Positions 11,839-24,339 of a stretch of DNA of 64,000 bases are shown here, piece after piece. The stretch is from Mercenaria mercenaria. Taxonomy: Eukaryota > Mollusca > Bivalvia > Venerida > Veneridae. Where the stretch lies: assembly GCF_021730395.1 (NCBI RefSeq), contig NC_069379.1, positions 26,386,501-26,450,500 of the forward strand. The letters run 5' to 3'. Numbering within the stretch: the first letter of the stretch is position 1; the number at the start of each line of letters is the position of its first letter. A program made the translations under genes and the position numbers. Under the pieces are notes generated by a model. That model saw only the letters and a program-made list of their open reading frames with translations. It was not told where the DNA came from and did not search any database.

Positions 11839-14785
11839 GTGAGAAAGAAAAATTATTTTAGATATTTACCATTACAACGCTTAGTTGTGGTAGTAAGGAA
11901 GCCATCAAGTTGGCTGACAGAAGGTTGATGGTTCTACCAGGTGCCCAGCCATGCTTAAAGACCTGCTCCAGTCCTACCTTTTAACCTTAAATTGTCACTA
12001 AAAAGCATGTCAATTCTGACTATAAACATTGACGCCTGTCAAAATAGTCTATTTTATATAAAATTCTATATAAAATTCTATAATATTATAAAATACCTGT
12101 GGTTTTGCATGCTATGTTAACGTCTGCAGAAGCCCGCGGGATTGTTTGTGACCGAGACCGCTATTCTTGCATAAAAATATATTTCACGACGATTTACATG
12201 TATTGTTTTCATACGTGATGACTTGACGATTCCGGTACATTTTTTATTTACCATTCAAGTTGTTCTTGGAAACGGTAAACATGTTTTAAATTTCCGTATC
12301 CAGGGCCCGGAAATAGACAACACTATCAAAAGCACATCCTGAAGGTTTTTAAGCGATATTTTATTTCTCATTATTACAAACATAAAATCACCAAAAATAA
12401 TTCATATCATTTCACAATTTGGTGGACTCGATCACAATTTCAAGAATAATAACTTTGCATTCGGGTTATATTGAGTACGGACACGCAGTTGGAGTACGGA
12501 TAAGTACGAACGTAGTCATACTGAAGAATTGGGCAAAAATCGATTCTATTATCTTTCCTTGTTTATTGAGATCAACGCTATACCTTGTTGTCTCCCTTCG
12601 ACCGTCTAGCTAAATATCGATCACTATCGGATATTTTTTAGATCGTTATGGTTCGGCTATCTCCGCTTATCGTATCACGGAAGGTGCCGATCATAAAAAA
12701 ACAAGGATTATAGATTAGAGATCTCCTGTAAAAACGTAGTGGGAAGGGTGATTTATTTTACACCAATTTTAAGTACCGGTAAAACAACAACAGCAAATAT
12801 AGTCATCAACTTGGTTTAATTCTGTTTTTCAATAATGTAAAATACGGAACGGAAAAAAGAAGACACTACGTTATTCATTCTTTTATTTTGCATAGTCAAA
12901 GAGCTATAAAAAAGTGTTTTATACTTCTTTGGCATAGAATATGAAAATATGATCAACACTATATTATCTTCTTTATATTTTACATTAAAGAAACTGAGAC
13001 ATAAAAACAAATATAAATACACAAAATCATGTATATTAGGCGAGCGTAACATACATGTACATGAAACTACTATTATCTTAAAAAATAGAAAGCAGGAAAA
13101 AAAGATTTTTTTTTTAAAAGTGCTTACAAACTTGACAATTTCATTTTCAGTTATTATAAATGGATGTGAAATGCGTTTTGTATTATTATTATTAATCATT
13201 TTTAACTTGTTAAAATTAATTTTGCTATGTAATGAACATTTGAAAAAACATATTGTCACACACTGATGTAAAATGAACAGAAAAACAAACTAGTAAACAT
13301 ACTTGACAATGTAAAAGGTATCTTTTTATGACACCAGAGCCAGTTAATTGGAAGTGTGACCTATTTGCCCCCGAGCCAGTCATTGTGTAATAAAGTATGT
13401 GCGAATTATGACTTCTCAAGGTTTCTCAAAAGGGACTGACTGACTGATTTAATAAATGTCAGATTTTTAAAATAAAAAGTGGAAAACCTAAGAATAAAAC
13501 AAGCACACCATAGAAAAAAGTCTTTTAGAAAAGATTTAGGATAAAGTGACACTAATGTAGTGTAAAGGTTATTCATAATAACTATCACAAATATTTTTAC
13601 TATATGAACAGGGGATTACAGATTTTTCATATCTTTTAGCGCGTGCTATACCTTCTTGAGATTAGCTGTTCGTACATTCACTTCTTGAGATTAGCTGTGC
13701 GTACATTCAGTTCAATTCAATTTATTGCATAAATACAATGCCTACAGCAAGTGAAAGCATTATATAATATGGAGCAGAGAAAGTACATAATAATTTTCAG
13801 GAGAGACAATAAACCAAAGAGCTATAAAAAATTAAAAATGTATTTTATACTTCTTTGAATAAACTAATAAATTAATAAACGACAATTTTTCACAATGTAC
13901 ACGGTCAAGTTTCCAAGCTGTTTATATAAATTCTTCGAGAAATTACTAAAAAACATACCGACTGATACTTACCAAAATCATAAATATAATACTTAAAAAC
14001 GAACAATAGCACAAGTTACACGCGATACTTATTTATTCACAGTTATTTACAATAACTGAACACACGCTTTGTAAAGGGAGTGAACTCTAAGAGAAGCTAG
14101 TGCGTACATTGATGGGGTTAGTACGCTTGGGGTTGGAAACAGATACAGCTAAACATGCTATCGATTACATTGTATCTATAATGCTACAAGATGAGGTTGC
14201 TAAGGAAGAAACAAGACGCAGATGCCAAATATAAATTTGCGTAAAAATACATACATATATCCCTGGCAAAGCATTTCAAAAATAAAAATCGGGTATTAAC
14301 AGCACGTGAATTGTCTTGTTTGCACACGATTTTTCTCCCGTTAATACATGGGCGGATCCAGTGAAAAAAGTAGTTTTTATGCAAGAATGTGAATTAAGTA
14401 TCAATGCACCGGACGAAAATTTTGCAATTAGTTTTTCTTATTTAATAGCTCCAAAGTCGTAGTATTTTACTACAAAAATAAACATTGCATAGCGGGGCCG
14501 AAAAAATCAAATAACAGCCGTATTATAGTGCGGTTGGCACGTGACTCTACGTCAAACTACTATTTTTAGTATCTACTTTTACTTTGACAAGCATTTTATA
14601 AAAAAAACACGGGTACATTTCTAAATGAAATAGTAGGTTTTGTTTCACGCATACCCATGTTCATCGTTGATGGAGCCTCCATAATATACATGAAAGCTGC
14701 AGGTTAGGTTAGTACTGCCGCATGCATACAACTACGGATCAGATCGAACGGCTATGGTGTCTTTTTTTGGCGACTAAATTTGCGT
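11839..14785. other. no gene seen; AT-rich spacer or CEP152 intron
   Basis: The donor at 11838/11839 (AAAG|GTGAGA) implies at least one further CEP152 exon, but none is recognisable here. Long open stretches around 12816-13266 on both strands are AT-rich and overlap each other, so I do not treat them as genes. Confidence 0.4.
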
Positions 14786-14789
14786 ACAA

Positions 14790-14925
14790 TTAAAATTATC
14801 GTGAGTACAATTTGTTCGTTGGGACTAAAATTCGTGGTTGAGCTCAACCACGAAATCCACGAAAATTAACCCCCCCCCCCCCCCCCTCCCCCACGAATAA
14901 TAATCATTTCACTGTATTTTATAGT
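14790..14925. repeat. 'cacgaaat' dispersed repeat with a C-rich tract
   Basis: An inverted relative of 2090-2200: 'ctcaaccacgaaatccacg', a run of 17 C plus CCCCC, then 'cacgaataataatcatttca'. The hairpin 'cgtggttgagctcaaccacg' lies in its middle. Confidence 0.5.
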
Positions 14926-15429
14926 CCAGGAAAAATACGAAATTTAGGGGGGAAAATTGCACAGAAATGATTTTTGGCATGTGTGATCTATAACATATCA
15001 GGAATGACATATCAAAAATCTACTAAAATCCAATAAATAATTACATGCAAATACCCTATTTTTGGGGTAAAATGTTGAAAAAATGAAACGAAAGTGCAAA
15101 TGTTTGGAATTCCATTATATATAGCTTCCTATATACTTATTTAAACATGTCAACATTTTAAAGGATATAAGCAGAGTCTATTACCAATCACCAAAAATTA
15201 TATTTGAAACAATATATATCCTATATGGCTGCCAAATCCAATATGGCCGCCAAAACTTAAAGGAATTTCTGGAATTGTTTCATAGTATGTTTTATACTGC
15301 ATCTGTGTGTGTCAAACATTCATTTGATTACAGAACAGTAAAACAACGTTCATTACACATAATCCCTACAACAGTTTAATCCAATATTACATTATATATC
15401 CAATATGACTAATGGGTAACAAATACCCT

Positions 15430-16415
15430 TATAGAAACAAAGGTAGCGGCTAGCAAGCCAAGCTGCTTCCTAGTCACTTCTATTTTTGATAGCAAGAACT
15501 AGTAGCAGGAAAGAAGCAGGTGGTAGCGAGTACCTGCTATGTACCTGCTATCTACTCACTACTAGTAGTCAAATGACAGTTGCCTGTTATTTTTCATCAA
15601 CGATATTTGCCATTTGATATATCAATACAAACTTTTCTATCAATGACAACTCTATGAAATAAAATCTTGATCTAGTCAATATTATGTCTCCAAATATATC
15701 AATGGTTTATATTTTGTTAATTTTCACTTCTGTTGATTTAAGGTCTGTATTTTGAGCCAGTCTTTATACTTCTACATTAATTTAGCTCACCAATATCCCA
15801 GTGTGATCAGGTGAGCTTTTGTGACTACATTCGTCAGTAATCTGTCAGCCTGTCATCTGATCATAGGAAAAGACGATTTCCTTGTGGACAATCTAGAAGC
15901 CATATTTTTTGCAATCTTTATGAGTCTTACTCATGATATCTAGGTCAACCTTTTCAGTTTTGAACACTGTGGGGGTAGTACATTAATTAATTTTGTGGTC
16001 CAATCTTCATGATACTTTACTATGTTTACCCTAGGTGTTATTAGATGACATCCACGAAATATTCTACAATAATCCCAAAGGTAGCAGCTTGGCAGCATGA
16101 AAAGGTAGCAGATAGGTAGCGACTACCAGTATATCAAGAAAACTAATATCCATACAAAACACTACCAATAGAAGCTAAGTAGCAGGAAAAGGTAGCAGCT
16201 AGCCTCTACTATAAAAGCAAGTAACAAGTAGCAGCAATTGAGGTAGCAGGAAAAAGTAGCAGCTAGCCACTACAAGTAGCAGGAAAACTAGTTTGCATAC
16301 AAAACACCACCAATAGCAGCTAGCGGCTACTGGTAGCAGTGTATTAGCAGCTACTTAATTGCTAGATCTATCTAGCTGCTATTGGTAGCGAGAGGCCAAT
16401 TATTTCTGTAAGGGT
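15430..16415. repeat. GTAGCAG-rich degenerate simple-sequence region
   Basis: Two blocks (about 15430-15560 and 16075-16400) consist of scrambled variants of 'ggtagcagctagc' on both strands, with little else. A 5' fragment of the 'ttttagctcacc' element family splits them. The repeat is too irregular for a clean period. Confidence 0.6.
15780..16040 (+). mobile_element. 5' fragment of Helentron-like element
   Basis: Starts 'tttagctcaccaatatcccag' with the mirror 'tcaggtgagcttttgtgac', then 'atctagaagccatatttttt' and 'atgatatctaggtcaa'. These match the 7458-9206 element. The hairpin 3' end is missing. Confidence 0.6.
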
Positions 16416-16419
16416 AATA

Positions 16420-17415
16420 ATAACTTAAATTCACAAAAGATATATTTTAAGAAGTTATCACACTGTATAGCTTTACTTAAATGCTATATGGTATTGTAAT
16501 AGCTAGTATCTCTACTAATACAATATCAATGCAAATAATCAAACAAGCCCTGATTTCTGAGCTTTTATTTGTTTGTAAATGTAGTGAACTTTAGATTGTC
16601 AGGTCCTCTGCATCATGTGAACTACATTCTAAATCTACTTTTTTGCAACTACATGCTAATGTTTTACAACCTCGTTACCTGGGCTTAGTTGTTTGAAACT
16701 TTAACGGGCGATTAAGCTAATGGTTGATTAACATTTAGGGTTATATTTCAATATTTAAGAAGACTTAGTAAATCAAAGTTATAAAGAAATATAAACAATA
16801 AAATGTCCTTACTATAAAACTAGAACATCATACTAGTGTTTTCCACATTAACTAATATTTCGGATCAAAAGTTAACCGGCGGTTAGTTAAACAGCCCGTT
16901 AAATTTTCGAACAACTGGACACTGATTAGCAAGTACAGAAAACAACTTTCATGACAACTATTCCGTGTGTTCGACGTGCAGAGGACTTAGTTGTGATAAA
17001 TCGTTTGTACCGAAGTTTAATGCTGACTAAATCTTTTTACAATCTTAAGTTCAGTTAAGTTTAATTAGATCACTGTAAGAGGTCACAGGAGAAACAGCCA
17101 ATCAGAGAGGATGATCCCAATCACCTGGCCAGGAGTACCAATCATCGACGAGTAGCATCGCCTTACTTCCAGACTCCATTGAATCTACACGTATTCTGTA
17201 CCGCCAACTTGAACTATTCTGTATCACCAATTGAAATCCAAGGTCATCTTGGGTAGTTAGTGACTGCATTGTATTTATATCTGTCTTTTAAACCTCTTCC
17301 GTCCCTAATAGGAGTATCGGATCCGGTATAGTGACGGCCATTTTCGCTATATTGGTGTCAGAAGTGGGATGAATGCAGCATCCGTGTTGTCTATAGCACA
17401 CATGTAACGGATAGC
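16420..17415. other. spacer, no gene seen
   Basis: AT-rich sequence without supported exons. Several short diverged inverted stretches ('ttaacgggcgattaagctaa' against 'gttaaccggcggttagttaa') suggest a decayed MITE at about 16700-16910. Confidence 0.35.
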
Positions 17416-17417
17416 TG

Positions 17418-17850
17418 GATGGACGGATAGCTCAGTGGTTTGCAAACTGGCCTTCCAATCCTGAGGTCGGGGGTTCGGTCCACGGCAGCTACTCGGGAAT
17501 TTTCAGAAACGCTTTTCAGTGTTTTCCACCCAACTAGAGGTGTACTGGTCAGAAACCCAGGCAATCCTTGCGTGTATCAGTGCTATACACTGGGCACGTT
17601 AAAGAACCATGCTGTCTATTCGCAACGAGCTAGGCTAAGTTAGCCGGACAAGCCTGTATTTGATTTTTGATCTCTCTGTCGTGGGGGCTTTGTCTCACTC
17701 TGTCCCTCTGGTCAGATTGCTCTGTGTCTGTACCAGTAGAGGATGAATCATGCGCCCTGTGTGGCTGCATTTGAACTATGTAAAGCGCCCTTGAACGTGA
17801 AATTGATCATGAAAAGGGTGCTATATAAATCTGGTATAATAATAATAATG
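17418..17850 (+). repeat. tRNA-headed SINE, copy 3 (third family)
   Basis: The head 'ggatagctcagtggtttgca' with B box 'gggggttcggtcc' is tRNA-derived. The body holds 'ctgggcacgttaaagaacc', and the 3' part 'gtaaagcgcccttgaacg' ... 'gggtgctatataaatctgg' ends in (TAA)n. The 3' domain resembles the V-SINE/Deu-type conserved tail I know from other invertebrate and vertebrate SINEs; the exact superfamily is inferred from memory. It looks near full length at about 430 bp. Confidence 0.75.
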
Positions 17851-18104
17851 ACTAGGAGAAATGTTAGATACGCAGTATCTGCATTATTGTACAAAACACA
17901 CTGAGCGCTAGAAACAGGGGTGGCCACAGTATTTATTCTTTCTAGGGCATCCAAAGAAAGAGTAAGTAAGTTATCTCATTTATGGCATAAGTCATATGGG
18001 TGCTAGACTTGAGGGTTACTAGGTATCCATATTGTCTAAATTGCACATGGCTTGGACAGAATGATACAGTATTTGCATTACTGGCCAGATTGCTGTGGAT
18101 GTTG

Positions 18105-18185
18105 GAATTTATTTATTTGTTTGGGTTTTACGGGGCACCAGCACAGTATAGGTTATATGGCGCCAAACAGGACTACAAATTTTGG
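18105..18185 (-). repeat. SINE 3' fragment
   Basis: The string 'tttatttgtttgggttttac' followed by 'ggcaccagcacag' and 'ggttatatggcgcc' is the reverse of a SINE 3' end with a CAAA tail. It is similar to the 3' part at 24055. Confidence 0.55.
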
Positions 18186-18441
18186 TTCCACATCTCATTT
18201 ACATCGAAATAAAAGCATGAGGTATGGATGTTGGAATTAAGGGTTGATACGGTTGCCGTATTTTCTAAACTGTAAGGTGCGCTCCAAGGAAAGTTAAGTC
18301 AATAACTGCACATTGTTAAGATTACAAGTGGATACAGTCTCTTAATGATCTCCGGTACTAATCAACTTGTTTGGATTAAATATGGTGTTATTCCTACCAG
18401 GCCTACTAGCATTAGTGGTGTCTGCAATATTACTCCCACCA

Positions 18442-18645
18442 TCATTTGATACAGTCATCAAGCTGGTGAACGGTCAATATCCTGTTCCTCTGTTGATATT
18501 GATCACTGGTTTCCTCAACACTAAAGTCTGGGCACAGTAGAGAACTAATAGCCCCAGAGCTATTTGTCTGCTGTCCCCAAGGTTTTAGACATTCGCCCAA
18601 CACAAGAGCACTACTCTCATTCACCTCCACCAACCCCATCCCCAT
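18442..18645 (-). CDS. hypothetical short ORF, unrecognised
   Basis: A 67-residue open frame (starts MGMGLVEVNESSALVLGECL) with balanced composition, preceded on the minus strand by an acceptor-like 'gtagatgtag'. It is less AT-driven than the other short frames here and could be a last exon or a transposon remnant. No family is recognised. Confidence 0.2.
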   Translation of the reverse strand: MGMGLVEVNESSALVLGECLKPWGQQTNSSGAISSLLCPDFSVEETSDQYQQRNRILTVHQLDDCIK

Positions 18646-18649
18646 TTTC

Positions 18650-19529
18650 CTACATCTACAAAAATAATATCTCAGAAATCAGGACTTGTTTGATTATTTC
18701 TGAAGAAATAAAGGGTAACATATTTGTAGAATATTTCTTGTGAGCAGGTCGGTAGACTAATTCAGTAATATATCTGTTTTGCTGTGAGACATTTATGTTA
18801 AATGTTTAGCAGACATCATGATTACAAACATACAGGAAGTAACTATGTAAGTTAAACACGGACATCTAATAAAATAATGCATTCATATCCGCGTGCGTAC
18901 TTGATAAGTGTATATTTCAGGGCCGTAGGAACAGTCGGGATGGGGTCCCCCAATAATTTGACTGATTATGGTAATTGTCATCGCAAATATTTTGACAGCG
19001 AGTCAATTTTAGCTGATTATCATAATGTGTGCGCCCATCCCTCAAATCTAAAAATGCCTTCTACGGTCCTGTGTTTGACTTTGAAAGAGATTTCATATAG
19101 TTATTCTTCAAGTTAAAGGAATTAATAGGGTTCCAGCCCTTTTCGTCCAAATCTGATCCACATATTTAAAACAAAAATGTTTGCAGCACAGTTAAAGAAC
19201 TTTAAAATGCGCTATAAATTTGTATCAAAAGTATTTTTGTGTATCATTTTACACATGCAATGTTAAGAAGTCATTGAAAACAATGTACGAGATAAGTTTC
19301 AACATTTTTAAGCTTTAAAATTTCAATTTACTCATAGATATATCAATATTCCAGAAAATCGCGGTTTTAGATACAGTTTTCAGCTTTTTTGCCCAAAAAA
19401 TCATATTTTGCATACTTGGATTTTGTTAGATTTTTCACTATAGACTCAGAGAATATGAAAACACAAAAACTATTTTTGTGCAATTTTTTTCCGTTAGTTG
19501 CATTTTTGACACTAGGTTTACTGGACTAT
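18650..19529. other. spacer, no gene seen
   Basis: AT-rich sequence with no recognisable exon or repeat structure beyond short A/T runs. Confidence 0.35.
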
Positions 19530-19701
19530 TATGCATTCATTGAATTATTCTGTTATACACGTGCTTTCATTGGAATACTATGAAAAACAGGTGTTTTCAT
19601 CTTGCATCTGAAAAATGTATGTGCAGTCAAAAGATTATGCAAAATTGCTCTCAGCTGTCATTGTATTATGTTTGTGATTTCATTGCAAAACGCTAAAAAT
19701 A

Positions 19702-21383
19702 CGAGGGTGGGATCAAAAGTAATGCGACCAATGGTGTTAAATGACAATTAAAAGTTGGATTAAGAGAATCTTTATTTCATACCTTCAAAGTAATCTCCTT
19801 TGACAGATACACAACGTCTCAATCTTTTAATCCGAACCTTAAAAACTTTCCAATAGTCTGTTTCAGGTATATCACTAAGGAGGTCAAATATGGCGGCCCC
19901 AAACTTTTGGCGGGATATATATTTTCTACCTGCAAACTTTTTCTTGAGACGAGGGAAAATGAAAAAGTCACAGGGTGCTAGATCCGAAGAATAGGGTGGG
20001 TGTTCTAGAACATATACTCCCTGTTCATTCAAAAACGACGTCACAATCCGAGTCTTGTGACTCGAGGCGTTGTCATGTAACAAATAGATGCCTCGGATAC
20101 CCGTCTTTGGTCGACGTTTGTGGAAATATTTGAGAAGCTATTTAAGTACTTTTTTCATATAAAATTTTGCATTCATTGACTTGCCTTTAGGTACAGGAAC
20201 CTGGATGGTGAGACCTTTAGTAGTGAAGAATATTGCATACATGACCATTTTTATTACATATACGTTTCTATTCCCCGTTAGGTTACACTGGTACCGGAAA
20301 CGTCAATATATTTCCATATACTGACGCCTGAATTTCATATCGGGTGCGTGACGTAATTCAGTGTCTGTTCTTGCACTATTATCTACATGTATTTAGTGCA
20401 GTATTGTCAATCATATTCAGGCTATTGAACAAATTTATGATATTTACATAATATTTATACGTGTAGATGTGTATGTAGTAAAAATGTTATTATCTTTGCA
20501 TCGAGAAATATGCACTCGTTCTTCAACGGAGGAATATTGCGCTCCTAAAGTCGCGCAATATATCCGCTGAGAACTCGTGCATATTTCCCAATACAAAGCT
20601 AATGACCTATAATTACACTTGCAATTCTTTGGCAATGCAAGGCCTTCAGGCATTTTTGATGAGCCATACTCGGTTACTAATTTCTCGATGCGGTTCGAAG
20701 AAATGTATCCAAGACTCATCACCTGTTACTACATTCGTAAATGAGTTTTGATCGTGTCTTGGAAACCTTTTCAAAAGCTTGAGCGCCATCTTAAAGCGTG
20801 TGCGTTTTTGCACATAAGTCCAACCTAGCACTTTTCTTCTTCAATTTCAAAATATTTCTCAGAATGCACAACACAGATGCTTTCGAAATGCCAACCATGT
20901 CGCAATCTGCTGCGGAGTATATTTTGCGTTAGAAAGTACTATTTGTGTGATTTTTCTACAATCCTTGGACTACTTGCAGACTTAGCTCGACCAGTTTTAG
21001 GCGTATTTTTGACAGACTCCACACCTGCACAAAATTTCGTTACCTATATGCAAACTGTGGAAAAGGACATTTCATTTCTTTCATAAACAGCACATATGTC
21101 AGCATAAATGTCCTTTGAACCTCTTCCGAATGAAGTGTAAGTCTTAATGTACGACCTAATTTCGTTCGCATTTTTTACACTTTTACCAACCATTTTGCCT
21201 AACCGCCTACGAGTAGAGTTTGTGCAAATGTGAAATGTGAGCGAGAGATTGTGTCTACATGTATAGTTTATGCGTCGATTAAAATCTATTACAACGGGGA
21301 ACACGTGCAAGGTGTGATTTTGTACTGGCACTAAAAATAGCGGTTGTCAATAGCCAGTGGCATTACTTTTGATCCCATCCTTG
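19702..21383 (-). mobile_element. mariner (D34D) transposon
   Basis: The inverted ends CGAGGGTGGGATCAAAAGT and CAAGGATGGGATCAAAAGT match over about 24 bases and are flanked by TA on both sides (19700-19701 and 21384-21385), the Tc1/mariner target duplication. The element is about 1.68 kb instead of the usual 1.3 kb because about 350 bp of unrelated DNA interrupts the transposase around 20258-20607. Confidence 0.9.
19772..21193 (-). pseudogene. mariner transposase, inactivated
   Basis: Three pieces in order on the minus strand. The N-terminal helix-turn-helix starts MVGKSVKNANEIRSYIK (from 21193). The middle has VVTGDESWIHFFEP, carrying the first catalytic Asp. The C-terminal part has LLHDNASSH and HPPYSSDLAPCDFF, and the two Asp are separated by exactly 34 residues, so the class is D34D mariner. 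It is broken by an insertion of about 350 bp after RPCIAKEL and by in-frame stops (NA*RP near 20650 and VLK*LLKYF near 20140). It cannot make transposase. Confidence 0.9.
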
Positions 21384-21678
21384 TAAATCCATTCGTTATA
21401 CTTCGCTAAAATGCAGGTGCTTCTATCGGATATTCTTCTATTGAAAAAGGGCTGGAATATATATGCTTTCATTGGATTTCACCGAAACACTCGTGCTGTC
21501 ATAAGAATTCTCTAAATACAGTTGCTTTATACTTTTATTCAAGTCCATATACGCTTTCATTTGTATACACTCAAAATTGCTTTCGGCTTTGATTTGATAA
21601 CGCAAGTGTTTTCATTGAATTGCGCTAAAATTCAGGTTCTTTTAGCTTTCTTTGGATAATGCATATACTCTCATTTAA

Positions 21679-22955
21679 TACCCCAGTCACACATATGGCG
21701 CGGACAGCTACGTTTAGCCACGGATAGAAACGTAGTTATCCGTATCGATCCGTACCTGTGCCGTACCTCAAAGTAGTAATTCGTATCAATCCGTATTGAC
21801 ACTTGGTCAAAACGTATTCAAGACGTACTCTCAACTTGCAAGTTTCTCCAACTTTTGAACATGCACAAAAGTTTGAGCGATCCGTAGCCATTTGAGCGTG
21901 ACTTAGTTCAACTTGGCTGAAACTTATTCATCCGTAGTTAAACGTAATAAACGTAGTTATCCGTACTGAAACGTACCTTGCCGTAGTTTGACTTGATGTC
22001 AAAGATAATCGTAATGAAAACGCTGGCTAGACGTGGCCCAATTTATATGAAACTTACCGACCCGCTACTAAACCTTAATGCGAACATAGTAATGCTTTTT
22101 GATCCGAAGCTTAACGTAGTTATCCGAGGCAGTCCGTACTAAAGCGTAATTCAACGTACTTCACCACAGATCCGTCCACGCGCTGGGCAAGTTGTCAGGC
22201 GCAGTAAAACGTAGTTCAACGTAGCATGCCGTGCCTTTCCGTAATTGCTCGCGTCCTGTTTCATTTTGTTCCTCGTTTCTCACCAATGTTTCCGTACTAA
22301 GACTTACTGCTCCTTACTTATCCGAGTCCAATTCCCCACAGATCATTCCCATCCGCACCGTACCTGAACGCACGGACATATGTGTGATTGTAGCTTAGGT
22401 ACGGTGCGGATAGGATTAGTCTGTGGGTGTATAACTACGGAGCAGTACGTCTTAGTACGGGAAAATGGTGAGAAACAGGAAACAAACAAAACAATACAGG
22501 ATGCGAATAAGTACGGATAGGTACGAGATCCTACGTTGAATTACGTTTTACTGCGCCTTGCAACTTGCCCAGTGCACGGACGGATCTGCGGTAAACTACG
22601 CTGAACTATGCTTAAGTACGAGCAGCCTCGGATAACTACGTTTGGCTACGGCGAGGTACGTAACAGCACGAATAACTACGCTTAAATACGTTTAACTATG
22701 GATGAATAAGTTTCAGCCAAGTTTGACTAACGTCACGCTCAAATGGCTACGGTTCGCTCAAACTTTTGTGCATGTTCAAATGTTGGAGAAAGTTGCAAGT
22801 TTGGAATAAGTTTTGAATACGTTTTGGCCATGTTTCGGTACAGATTAATACGAATGACTATTCTGAGGTACGTCAAAGATACGGATAGATACGGATTACT
22901 ACGTTTCTGTCCGTAGCTAGACATAGCTATCCGCGCCGTTTGTGTGACTGAGGTA
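21679..22955. mobile_element. long foldback element with TTAA flanks
   Basis: The ends read TACCCCAGTCACACA and, inverted, TACCTCAGTCACACA, with TTAA immediately outside both (21675-21678 and 22956-22959). Most of the 1,277 bp is an imperfect palindrome filled with variants of 'acgtagttatccgta' / 'tacggataactacg'. Near the centre (about 22380-22396) 'catatgtgtgattg' repeats the terminal sequence. It therefore looks like two elements joined tail to tail, or a Kolobok/piggyBac-type element with very long inverted repeats. No coding capacity. Confidence 0.75.
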
Positions 22956-23399
22956 TTAACCCGGCTACAATTATTTTGATTTCATTGAATTTCACCGAAG
23001 TACAAGTGTTTTCATCTTCATTGGATTACGCATGTGTTGTCATTGAAACGCACTACAATACATGTGAATTACATTCGATGCAGGAGATTTAATGTGTTTA
23101 CACAAAACGTGCTTTTCTTAGATTACACTAACATACTGGTCCGCGTTTCATGGAGAATCTTAAGTTAGTCCTAAATCCTAGGACCTAGGACCAAAATTAG
23201 GATGGAATAGGACTGCACTTAAGACCGTTTCAATAACAGTCTTATCTTTGGTCACAGACTTAGTCCCAACTTTTGACTTAGTAAGAATTTGTACTTTCGG
23301 TTTTAATTGGATCTTGCAAATTAATGCTTTCAATGGATTATTCTAAAATACATAATATGCTTTCAATGGATTGCGATAATAGCTTGCTTCGTTGTTTAA

Positions 23400-24050
23400 A
23401 GAATTTGGAAAGCTTACACATAAGACGAGTTCAAACTATATCTGTACGCGCTATTTGGTAAGTGGTCAATTGGTAACGAGTCTTTTAAACCAAGCGCCAG
23501 TTAAGCAAGCAATAACCATCAAGTCTTTTAAGCAAGGCATCAGGCTCTTTATTTCCACGCACTAGTAGACTACCGTTCGTTAAATAGCTTTTGGATTGCT
23601 ATACGACCATATTGTAACGTTTTCTAATGTATTAATACTGTCGACCTCCCAAAACGACAATGGTGAATAGGATGAACATATAAGATAATAATTTTGACAT
23701 TCCACCATCGTATTTTCGCTGTTTCAACATTTCCACATTACAGGTTTGTGTCTCCATCATCGTAGTTTTTGACCTTTTACCATCGTTGTGTTATTTCAGT
23801 TCATCACCATCACAGTATCGTAGTTACCTAGTTTCAAATTCAAACTGTGTGACGATGGTCTTTACGGGACAGCGTACTTTATGTTTAGTTAAACGTTAGA
23901 CAACTGCTTGGGAAAATAGTTTATTCTGCGTTGATTATGCCTGATGCAGTTAATAATTTTATCTCTCCGTACCTGATAAATGTGAACTAGATTACAACAG
24001 AATATTTTAATTTTGTTAGCAAAATTGAACGTAGTGTACTCGACTAAACG
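23400..24050. other. spacer, no gene seen
   Basis: No exon supported. A stretch around 23690-23860 repeats 'ccatcgtagt'/'catcaccatc'-like words but has no clear period. Confidence 0.3.
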
Positions 24051-24054
24051 GCAA

Positions 24055-24335
24055 TGTAATTGTTTTGTTTTGGTTTTGCTGGGTTTATTGTCACATGAGC
24101 ACAATTATATATCATACGACGATTTTCCAGCTTTTTTGGTGGAAGAAAACCTCGGCGCTCATTACGTCATAACGAGCATGCACCTGGGTAGAACCACCGG
24201 TCTTCCACAGACCAACTTAATGACTTCCTCACTTGAAGAATTCAACATCCCAAGTGAGGCTTGTACCCACATTGTTAAGGGACATGTGATTGTAAGCCAG
24301 CGACCTTAACCTGCTGGCTAGGGAGGCCTCTGCTG
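24055..24335 (-). repeat. tRNA-headed SINE, copy 4
   Basis: On the minus strand the head 'ctagccagcaggttaaggtc' (A box) and 'gtgggtacaagcctc' (B box) with a long spacing resembles a class II tRNA (Leu/Ser type). The body runs to a tail near 24056 ('aaaccaaaacaaaacaat' on the minus strand). A related head occurs at 54085-54195. Confidence 0.6.
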
Positions 24336-24339
24336 TAAA

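Larger units (their letters stand above)
19530..23395. repeat. decayed minisatellite interrupted by two transposons
   Basis: The 'gctttcattggattacgctaaaat' phrase recurs at 19530-19700, 21386-21675 and 22965-23395. A mariner (19702-21383) and a foldback element (21679-22955) lie between the three pieces. The pieces read as one array into which the transposons jumped. The same array type occurs at 1805-2095. Confidence 0.6.

Noticed and set aside
12816-13266. Two overlapping open frames on opposite strands
   Set aside because: AT-rich composition (Phe/Ile/Lys/Asn), no motif, no splice context.
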